From positions 1-57,033 of the forward strand of contig CANMIP010000035.1 in NCBI GenBank assembly GCA_947497945.1: a DNA stretch of 57,033 nt. Direction: 5' to 3'. A program made the translations under genes and the position numbers. Source of the stretch: an uncultured Tropicimonas sp. (GTDB lineage Bacteria > Pseudomonadota > Alphaproteobacteria > Rhodobacterales > Rhodobacteraceae). Shown here piece after piece: positions 51,046 through 57,033 of the stretch. The notes below the pieces were generated by a model that was not told where the DNA came from, ran no database searches, and worked only from the letters and a program-made list of their open reading frames with translations. How positions within the stretch are numbered: the stretch's first letter is position 1; every line of letters starts with the position of its first letter.

Positions 51046-52122
51046 ATGTCCGATGCCACCACGAACCTCCTTCTGCCCTACCTGCTGGCGAGCCAGGCAC
51101 AGAAGCACGTCACCCTGAACGAGTCCCTCCGGCTGCTGGACGGGCTGGTGCAAATGGCGGTGATCGACCGGGACCTGACCGCGCCGCCGGTCTCGCCCGC
51201 GAACGGGGACCGATACATCGTCGGTTCCGGCGCCACAGAGGACTGGGCGGGCTGGGATCTGAGCGTGGTGCTATATGTCGATGGCGTCTGGACCCGGCTC
51301 GCACCACGTTCCGGTTGGCGCACATGGATCGAAGACGAGAACTTGCTCCTGGTATGGGACGGCGCCGCCTGGGTGAGCATCCTGCCCACCGCGCTGCAGA
51401 CCCTCTCCCTGCTCGGCATTGGCACCGAGGCAGATTCGTCCAATCCCTTCTCGGCCAAGCTGAACGCCGCGCTCTGGACGGCGAAGACCGCCTCCGAAGG
51501 CGGGACCGGCGATCTCACCTACACCATGAACAAGGAGGCGGCGGGCGACGATCTCGGGCTCACTCTCCAGACCGGCTACGTGACGAAGGCACTGCTAGGC
51601 CTCTTCGGCTCCGATGATTTCCGCCTCGCGGTCTCGGACGATGGCAGCACCTTTTTCGACGCCCTCACCGTGGACCGGTTGACCGGCATCATCGACCAGC
51701 CGCGCCTCCCCCGCTTCAAGGGCTACACCAATTTCGACAATTATGTTGGCGTCGATACCTGGACGAAACTCGCGATCAACAATACCGACTACAACGACCA
51801 GAGCGCCTTCGACGCGGCGAACAACTATTTCATCGCGCCCGTCGACGGCACGTATCTCTTCGGTGGCACGCTGCTCTTCAAGACCAACGGCAGCACATCC
51901 TCCCGGATGCGCGGGCGGCTGGTGCTGAACGGCTCGAGCGAAATCAGGAGTTCCTTCGGCGAGATCTCCGGCGCTCACGTCTCCGAGGCCACGGCTCTCT
52001 GGCTCCAGACCTTGGTGGCGCTCAGCGCGGACGATACCGTCGAGCTGCAGGGGTATTTCCGGACGGCGGACGGGTATTTCGCGGCGGATCACACCTCGTT
52101 TTGGGGTGCGAAGGTGGGATGA
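51046..52122 (+). CDS. DUF2793 tail fibre protein with C1q-like C-terminal domain
   Basis: The protein has 358 residues. The N-terminal DUF2793 part (NLLLPYLLASQAQKHVTLNESLRLLDGLVQMAV, GDRYIVGSGATEDWAG, ENLLLVWDGAAWVSI) anchors it to the baseplate. From about residue 222 the sequence changes to a jelly-roll pattern (SAFDAANNYFIAPVDGTYLFGGTLLFKTNG, and ADDTVELQGYF at the end), which resembles C1q/TNF-type domains found at phage fibre tips. The tip should decide host receptor binding. It is the last recognisable phage gene. Confidence 0.88.
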   Translation: MSDATTNLLLPYLLASQAQKHVTLNESLRLLDGLVQMAVIDRDLTAPPVSPANGDRYIVGSGATEDWAGWDLSVVLYVDGVWTRLAPRSGWRTWIEDENLLLVWDGAAWVSILPTALQTLSLLGIGTEADSSNPFSAKLNAALWTAKTASEGGTGDLTYTMNKEAAGDDLGLTLQTGYVTKALLGLFGSDDFRLAVSDDGSTFFDALTVDRLTGIIDQPRLPRFKGYTNFDNYVGVDTWTKLAINNTDYNDQSAFDAANNYFIAPVDGTYLFGGTLLFKTNGSTSSRMRGRLVLNGSSEIRSSFGEISGAHVSEATALWLQTLVALSADDTVELQGYFRTADGYFAADHTSFWGAKVG

Positions 52123-52361
52123 CTTTCCGGGAGCACTCGGCATATCACCGGCAATGGAACTGTTGCCATCATCGAAAGCCCCACTTCATCGCGAGTGCGC
52201 AATTACCCGTTGCGACGTTCCAGCTGTATTCAGGGAGCACGGATACCAGCCATTCGCCGTGGATAGCATCAACGGCGGCTCAACGGACAAAATGGAGCAG
52301 TTGGGCAACACCACGAACCTTTGCATTTGAGCGACCTTCCCACCAAGCGGAGCACTGCCGT
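52123..52361. other. right prophage flank
   Basis: There is no gene in these 239 bases between the tail fibre gene and the convergent lipoprotein gene. GGCGGCTCAAC at about 52273 also occurs at 27275. The right attachment site should be here; I found no tRNA and no repeat shared with the integrase side longer than chance expectation. Confidence 0.4.
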
Positions 52362-53990
52362 TCAGAGCTGGCTTCTGATTGGCAGTGTTCCGTAGACGCC
52401 TGACATGAACTTGCGCCACGCAGATTTTGACGGCTCTTTTCGATGGGCTATCCAGGAACCGTCCTTGCCGCGGGCAAGCCATTCGATCTGGCCGTTCTTG
52501 TCAAGCCGCAGCCTGTAGGCGCTGTCCGCGAGTTCGCGGTCGAAGTTCTCAACAGCCCGACGAGCCCTCTCTGGAGACTCGAGGAGAATGCCCATTTCCG
52601 TGTTGATGAACACCGACCGTGGATCCCAGTTGAACGAGCCGATGAACAAGTAGTGTCGGTCGATCGTGAAGGCTTTGCTGTGAAGGCCTGAGAGCGATTG
52701 GCCGAGGCCGAGAAGTTCGCGATCCGGGCGAGCCTTGTCCGGCCGAAGCTCCCACAGCTCGACCCCTGCCTCAAGCAGGTCCTTTCTGTAATGCGCATAG
52801 TGACCGTGCACGGGTGTCACATCGGTGGAGTCGAGCGAGTTGGTCAGGATCCGAACCTGCACGCCACGTTCCTCCAGCGACGCCAGGAACTCCGTTCCCC
52901 TTTCGCCAGGCACGAAATAGGCGGATGCCACGACCAGCTCGGTCTGAGCGGACTGGAAGTAGGGAACTATTGCGGCGAACAGAGTCTCTGTCGTGTCGGA
53001 CCTGCTGTCAGCCTTCTCGGGCGGATCGACCATGACGGTCGCCGGAACCCAGTCAAGCACCAGGTCGCCGGAGTTCAGGGCTTCACGGATGCCTTGCGTC
53101 AGCGCATCTCCATATTCCGTTGTGCGCGCCTGTTCGGCTAGCACCGACAGACGGCTCCTGGCCTCGTCGAGCGACAGTTTTTTGTCTCTGTTCCTGACCA
53201 CGTCCGCAACCGGGATCGCGAAAGGGCTATTCCAATAGTCGTCGAAACTCCGGGAAACCTCGCGGGCGACCGGACCGGCCGCGAGAAGATCGAGATCGTC
53301 GTAATTGCTGTCGTCCCGGGCGGCGAAATACTCGGCGCCGATGTTTCGGCCTCCCACGACCGTGACCTGATTGTCGAAGGTCATGGACTTGTTATGCATC
53401 CGCCGGGTGACCCGGCGAAAGTCGAACGCCGAGGCGATATTCTTGCCAAGGCCCCGCGCGAACGGATTAAAAAGGCGGATGTCGAAGTTCGGATGAGTGC
53501 TCAGCGCGGCCGTCATGGCATCATAGCTACTGGTGTCCATGTCATCGACAAGAAGCCGGACACGCACGCCACGGTCGGCCGCCTCCAACAGGGACCAGGT
53601 GAACAGATGGCCGGTCGGATCGTCGTGAAGCAGATAGTATTGCGCATCGATGCTCTGTTCGGCCTTTTCCGACAGCACAAGCCGAACACCCAGAGCTTCA
53701 GGGCCATCCACGAGCATGTGGATGCCTGATCGGCCGTCACCCGGATCGCCGAGGCCCATTGACCGCTGCGCGAGAAAGGTCGTCCCGGTGTCGTCCGGAG
53801 CGAATGACGGGCTCTTTTGAACAGTGGGCGGACTGCCAGCGCAGCCTGCCAGTGCTACGCTGAAAGCCGTGGCCATCAACAGACGCGCCGGCACGCCCCG
53901 GTATTTCCGAGATGTCCCGAAGGCCGACATCGAGCCGGCCGTCGGATCGACAACGCAACCGTCGACCATCGCGCAGCCGGTTGCGGTCAT
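52362..53990 (-). CDS. phospholipase-D-family lipoprotein (cardiolipin-synthase-like)
   Basis: The protein has 542 residues. A lipobox (VALAGC) follows an unusually long N-terminal segment of about 45 residues. Two complete HKD motifs are present: HNKSMTFDNQVTVVGGRN in the first half and HSKAFTIDRHYLFIGSFN in the second, the pair needed for a phosphatidyl-transfer active site. It would act on phospholipids or nucleic acid at the outer side of the membrane. GAGGTGG precedes the ATG at 53990, inside the end of the phosphodiesterase gene, so the two are co-translated. Confidence 0.92.
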   Translation of the reverse strand: MTATGCAMVDGCVVDPTAGSMSAFGTSRKYRGVPARLLMATAFSVALAGCAGSPPTVQKSPSFAPDDTGTTFLAQRSMGLGDPGDGRSGIHMLVDGPEALGVRLVLSEKAEQSIDAQYYLLHDDPTGHLFTWSLLEAADRGVRVRLLVDDMDTSSYDAMTAALSTHPNFDIRLFNPFARGLGKNIASAFDFRRVTRRMHNKSMTFDNQVTVVGGRNIGAEYFAARDDSNYDDLDLLAAGPVAREVSRSFDDYWNSPFAIPVADVVRNRDKKLSLDEARSRLSVLAEQARTTEYGDALTQGIREALNSGDLVLDWVPATVMVDPPEKADSRSDTTETLFAAIVPYFQSAQTELVVASAYFVPGERGTEFLASLEERGVQVRILTNSLDSTDVTPVHGHYAHYRKDLLEAGVELWELRPDKARPDRELLGLGQSLSGLHSKAFTIDRHYLFIGSFNWDPRSVFINTEMGILLESPERARRAVENFDRELADSAYRLRLDKNGQIEWLARGKDGSWIAHRKEPSKSAWRKFMSGVYGTLPIRSQL

Positions 53991-55675
53991 TCGGCCACCT
54001 CGGTCATGATCTGGCCGCTGGCGCCAGATGGCTGGCGAATACCGAGATAGGCGGAGATTGTGAGGGCGACGTCGACAGTCTCGACAGGACGTCCTATCCG
54101 GCCCTGCGGCACGCCCGGGCCCATCCAGATGACCGGTACGTTGGTATCATAGCGCCATGGCGAGCCGTGCGAGCCGGTGACCGTCTGTCCGTCAAAATCC
54201 GCGACGAACCAGTGAGGTTCGAACACCACGTAGATGTCGCCCGAACGATCCTCGTTGAAATTGGCAAGCACGGCTTGGGTGACCGGTGTGTTGGCCACGG
54301 CGCCGGCCCGAAGATCCTCGCTGGACACCGCGTAGGCGATGCCGGGGAACGCGCGCAACTCTTCCGCAACCCGGTGGGAGACCTCGCCAAGATCGAGGCC
54401 CTTTTCTGCGATGACATCGCGATTGAGGTAGAGGTAGGGCTGGAAGAACTGGTCCACGAGGTCTTCGCCAACGCCGAATTCCGCCTTGAGCGCCCGGATC
54501 GCATCGTTTGTGTCAATGTCGTCGAAGTTGAAGTATTGCCCACCGATACCGAGCGCGTTCAGGTATCCCGGTGCTTCGGAGGCACCGTGGTCGGCCGACA
54601 GTACCACCAGCGTCCGATCCAACCCGACCTTCTCGTCGACGAAGGAAAGGAAGTCCGCAAGTGTCCGGTCGAGCCGATGCAGATTGACCTCGGATTCCAG
54701 GCTCGAAGCCCCGAAGAAATGGCCGACGTAATCTGTCGATGAAAAGCTGACCGACAGGTAGTCCGTCACGCCGTCCGTGCCGAGGCCTTCGGCGACCAGA
54801 AGCTCCTTGGCGAAGTCTGCCGTGATTTCATCGCCCGCGGGGGACACTGTCAGAAGCGTGGTGAAATAATCCCCGTCAGCCGGCCCGAAGGGATGCGGGA
54901 ACGCGCGGCCATAACCCGGAAAGTCGGTCTCCCACTCCATGTCGTCCGCATCGCCGAACAGATAGGTCGCGGGGTCTGCGCTGAGTTCCCACGCGGTGTC
55001 TGCATAGGCCAGTGGTACGCCCTTTGCATTCCAGGCATCGACCCAATCGGGAAGGGCATCCATGTAATAGGTGCTGGTGGTCATCTCGCCGGCAGCTTTC
55101 GAGAACCAGTAGGCAGTGCCGGTGTGGCCGGCCAAAGTGATTGCGCCGCGGTCCTTGACCGACACGCCGAACACCTTCGCTTTGGGTCCGAGCGACAGGG
55201 CGATCTCGTCACCGATGGTGGTGGTGCGGATGTTGCGGGGCGAGCGGCCCTGGGTCGTGGCGAGCTTCTGCGTCGGGTCGATCTCGGTCGCGGTGTCGAC
55301 GCCCCCACCTTCGCCCACCAACGGATAGTCCGGGTCCTCGACGTTGTAGACCAACTCGTCCGAAGCCCGGTCAAGCCAGACATTGGCGACCATACCGTGG
55401 ATCGCCGGATCGGTGCCGGTGGCAAGCGTGGCGTGGCCGACCACCGTTTCGGTATTGGCGTGGCGGTGATGGGCATCGACGTAGAAGGTCCCCTCATCCA
55501 GCAGGCGACGGAAGCCGCCTTCGCCATAGCCTGCCGAATAACGGTCGATCAGGTCCGCGCGTAACTGGTCGACCGTGATCTGAAGGACCAGTCGGACCGG
55601 CTTGTCCACGTCCTGCGCCGTTGCGGTCGTCGCCGCCAGCACTGCAGCCGATGCGGCTGTGAGATAGTTTCTCAT
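53987..55675 (-). CDS. exported alkaline phosphatase/type I phosphodiesterase
   Basis: The protein has 562 residues. The signal peptide is MRNYLTAASAAVLAATTATA with cleavage before QDVDKP; the ATG at 55675, with GGGGGG upstream, fits better than the ORF-maximal start. Metal ligands appear in ITVDQLRADL, the nucleophile Thr in ANTETVVGHATLATG, SSTDYVGH, LSADHGASEAP and SHGS. This is the PafA/nucleotide-pyrophosphatase-type fold, which hydrolyses phosphate mono- or diesters in the periplasm. Coupling with the phospholipase-D lipoprotein suggests that the two act successively on a phospholipid or nucleotide substrate. Confidence 0.9.
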   Translation of the reverse strand: MRNYLTAASAAVLAATTATAQDVDKPVRLVLQITVDQLRADLIDRYSAGYGEGGFRRLLDEGTFYVDAHHRHANTETVVGHATLATGTDPAIHGMVANVWLDRASDELVYNVEDPDYPLVGEGGGVDTATEIDPTQKLATTQGRSPRNIRTTTIGDEIALSLGPKAKVFGVSVKDRGAITLAGHTGTAYWFSKAAGEMTTSTYYMDALPDWVDAWNAKGVPLAYADTAWELSADPATYLFGDADDMEWETDFPGYGRAFPHPFGPADGDYFTTLLTVSPAGDEITADFAKELLVAEGLGTDGVTDYLSVSFSSTDYVGHFFGASSLESEVNLHRLDRTLADFLSFVDEKVGLDRTLVVLSADHGASEAPGYLNALGIGGQYFNFDDIDTNDAIRALKAEFGVGEDLVDQFFQPYLYLNRDVIAEKGLDLGEVSHRVAEELRAFPGIAYAVSSEDLRAGAVANTPVTQAVLANFNEDRSGDIYVVFEPHWFVADFDGQTVTGSHGSPWRYDTNVPVIWMGPGVPQGRIGRPVETVDVALTISAYLGIRQPSGASGQIMTEVAE

Positions 55676-55792
55676 TTTTCCCCCCAATTTTCCAAGGACC
55701 CAGAGTTTGTCCTCGAGCGACAACGGTATCGCGAGGCCGCAGGTGCCCTCATCGCCAAATGGAGAGCCAATGACTCAAGTAGCGCCCTTGGC

Positions 55793-56173
55793 TCAGCGCA
55801 GAAGGTCCGAAACGATGCCGATGGCCTCGATCACGATGGCCGTGTCACGGGCAGCCCGGTAGACCTCGTTGTCGTACCGGACATAGCCCTGGCCTGGCAT
55901 CAGTGGTGGAAGCCGCCAGCGGTCGTAGTCGTCGATCCAGACGTAGTCGCCCGAGAGCTTGTCGCCCTTGCGATAGATCTTCTTGTACTGGCCGGGCGGC
56001 ATCCCGCCCGGCTTCTTGGCCAAACCGGGCGGCGTCCCTTTGACCTTGCCGGGCGGAACGACATATGCCTTTCCGTTGGTCTTGGCTTGCTTCTTGTTGT
56101 CGGCCATTCCAGGGCCCGCCACCGCCATCAAGGCGACGGAAAGGACCAGTGCGAGAGTGGTTGTTGATGTCAT
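55793..56173 (-). CDS. RcnB/CigR-family exported protein
   Basis: This 126-residue protein has a signal peptide (TTTLALVLSVALMAVAGPGMA). The mature N-terminus is Lys/Gly/Pro-rich (PPGKVKGTPPGLAKKPGGMPPGQYKK) and the end contains DYVWIDDYDRWRLPPLMPGQGYVRYDNEVYRAARDTAIVIEAIGIVSDLL, the RcnB/CigR signature. Family members are periplasmic; CigR modulates virulence in Salmonella. The start at 56173 has CTGGAGG upstream. It stands alone, between the phosphodiesterase and HdeA-like genes. Confidence 0.9.
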   Translation of the reverse strand: MTSTTTLALVLSVALMAVAGPGMADNKKQAKTNGKAYVVPPGKVKGTPPGLAKKPGGMPPGQYKKIYRKGDKLSGDYVWIDDYDRWRLPPLMPGQGYVRYDNEVYRAARDTAIVIEAIGIVSDLLR

Positions 56174-56403
56174 GGAATTCCTCCAGTTCGATCCGAATTG
56201 CGCGAGGTCGCCACGCAATTGCGCGGCAGTGTCCTGAAGACTGGGGCGTTCAGTCATGTCCTTTGGTTGGGACGCCGGTACGAGGAACAACCCGGCGCCC
56301 CTCCCGTCCTGATTATCGAGGCAAGCTTTGCCATCCGGGCAGACTGCCCGATCCAGGAATGGGTGTTTGTTCTAACAGTCGTAAACAGCCTTGCATCCGG
56401 GGC

Positions 56404-56718
56404 TCATCCGCGCGCCGCTTCGAAGGCGGACAGCAGGGGTTGATCCGGGGTGCCGATGCAGGATTCCAGCACGGCATCGGTCGCCGCCGTCAGGGCCGGC
56501 GTGTCGAATGTCATCTCGCCCATCTTCCCGCTCATCAAGCCGTGCATGTAGACAAGTATGAAGTCCCGTTCGTCACCGCCGCGCATCAGCAACTCGCGAC
56601 ATGTGAACTCTTCCAACTGCCAGATACCGTCCTGGTCGGCATCCTGGGCGATAGTGCTGGTGCCGACCACGCAGAGCAGTGCGGCGGCGATAGTTCCCGT
56701 TAAGGATCTGAATATCAT
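56404..56718 (-). CDS. HdeA/HdeB-like periplasmic acid-stress chaperone
   Basis: This 104-residue protein has a signal peptide (IFRSLTGTIAAALLCVVGTSTIA). The mature part has two cysteines, in FTCRELL and ESCIGT, spaced as in HdeA for one disulfide, and the central region RDFILVYMHGLMSGKMG is the family's amphipathic helix. HdeA proteins keep periplasmic proteins soluble in acid. There is a small hairpin (CGGGCA-GAC-TGCCCG, 56336-56350) downstream. Confidence 0.88.
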   Translation of the reverse strand: MIFRSLTGTIAAALLCVVGTSTIAQDADQDGIWQLEEFTCRELLMRGGDERDFILVYMHGLMSGKMGEMTFDTPALTAATDAVLESCIGTPDQPLLSAFEAARG

Positions 56719-56754
56719 GGATTTTCCTTTCCAAGGTTTGCCGGCACGCCGGGA

Positions 56755-57033
56755 TTACTGGTAGATCACGCCGCTCAAGCAGCCGTGGTAGTACTTGTTG
56801 TAGAGGTTGTTGCGATCCGCGGCGCCAGCCACGCTCCCGACCACCGCACCGACAGCGGCCCCCTTTTGCCGGGAACTCAGTTTTCCATCAGCAATATGGC
56901 CAACCGCAGTTCCGGCTGTCGCGCCCGCCACCGCGCCGCCAATGGCACCGCCCGATTTGCGGTTGGCGCGGTCGCGCGCATAGGCCTCGCAGTATTGGGG
57001 CGTGAACTGCGTCTGCGTCTGTGCGTCGGCAGG
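56755..57033 (-). CDS. glycine-zipper (YMGG-like) protein, 5' end outside window
   Basis: The frame is open from the right edge to a stop at 56755-56757, giving the last 92 residues. It reads YCEAYARDRANRKSGGAIGGAVAGATAGTAVGHIADG, then KGAAVGAVVGSVAGAADRNNLYNKYYHGCLSGVIYQ. Two GxxxG zipper helices are evident, typical of small outer-membrane-associated or periplasmic proteins. The signal peptide lies beyond the window. Confidence 0.85.
   Translation of the reverse strand, partial: PADAQTQTQFTPQYCEAYARDRANRKSGGAIGGAVAGATAGTAVGHIADGKLSSRQKGAAVGAVVGSVAGAADRNNLYNKYYHGCLSGVIYQ

Larger units (their letters stand above)
17338..52361. mobile_element. siphovirus-like prophage with lambda-type head and GTA-type tail
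   Basis: The element starts with a tyrosine integrase and continues with regulation/replication genes, an accessory block, packaging, head, tail, lysis and fibre genes in normal phage order. All structural frames are open and coupled, so it looks intact. The exact ends are uncertain: I found no convincing direct repeat between 17338-17736 and 52123-52361 and no tRNA at either side, so the boundaries given are the last chromosomal-type genes on each side. Four accessory insertions (22.7-27.4 kb, 37.7-39.1 kb, 39.55-39.92 kb and possibly 29.0-29.6 kb) interrupt the standard gene order. Confidence 0.85.

Noticed and set aside
17338-52361. Attachment-site direct repeat for the prophage
   Set aside because: By eye I found no shared stretch longer than about 11 bases between the two flanks, so no att site is claimed.

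Overview
The window is high-GC alphaproteobacterial DNA, most likely from a Rhodobacterales (Roseobacter/Rhodobacter-type) chromosome. The support is indirect: the G+C-rich coding style, a prophage whose tail genes match those of the Rhodobacter gene transfer agent (DUF2460, DUF2163, NlpC/P60, TIM-barrel tail protein, DUF2793), and a truncated initiator tRNA of alphaproteobacterial type. I cannot name genus or species.

Layout. (1) 1-2333, minus strand: an A/T-richer, translationally coupled three-gene unit encoding a two-helix membrane protein, a protein laid out like a STAND NTPase core but without a Walker A motif, and a TPR protein that runs off the left edge. It may be a signalling or conflict system. 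(2) 2334-3684: a scar region with a frameshifted IS3-type transposase remnant and a 47-nt 3' piece of initiator tRNA-fMet, the footprint of an integrative element. (3) 3685-17337: a carbohydrate uptake and catabolism locus in two divergent units. The minus unit has an RbsABC-type ABC importer, IclR regulator, Gfo/Idh oxidoreductase, L-rhamnose-mutarotase-like protein, two family III CoA-transferases and a MaoC hydratase. The plus unit has a solute-binding-like protein without signal peptide, two SDRs, a zinc alcohol dehydrogenase and an amidohydrolase/lactonase. The mix of sugar-acid oxidation with CoA-thioester chemistry matches no pathway I know.

(4) About 17.6-52.2 kb: an apparently intact siphovirus-like prophage. 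It has a tyrosine integrase, a small regulation/replication block, an accessory block of exported proteins (22.8-27.2 kb), an array of ten-base repeats, a ParB-methyltransferase fusion, a lambda-type head module (TerS, TerL, gpW, portal, S49 protease with a nested scaffold, decoration protein, capsid E), a tail module with a -1 programmed frameshift in the tail chaperone, a lysis cassette, and GTA-type distal tail genes ending in a fibre with a C1q-like tip. A secreted esterase and an antisense bactofilin are inserted between structural genes. Three copies of a roughly 55-bp GC-rich dyad lie upstream of the integrase and the excisionase-like gene. No CI-type repressor and no att repeats were recognised.

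(5) 52362-57033, minus strand: envelope genes, namely a phospholipase-D lipoprotein coupled to an exported phosphodiesterase, a CigR/RcnB-like protein, an HdeA-like chaperone and a glycine-zipper protein that runs off the right edge. These look chromosomal.
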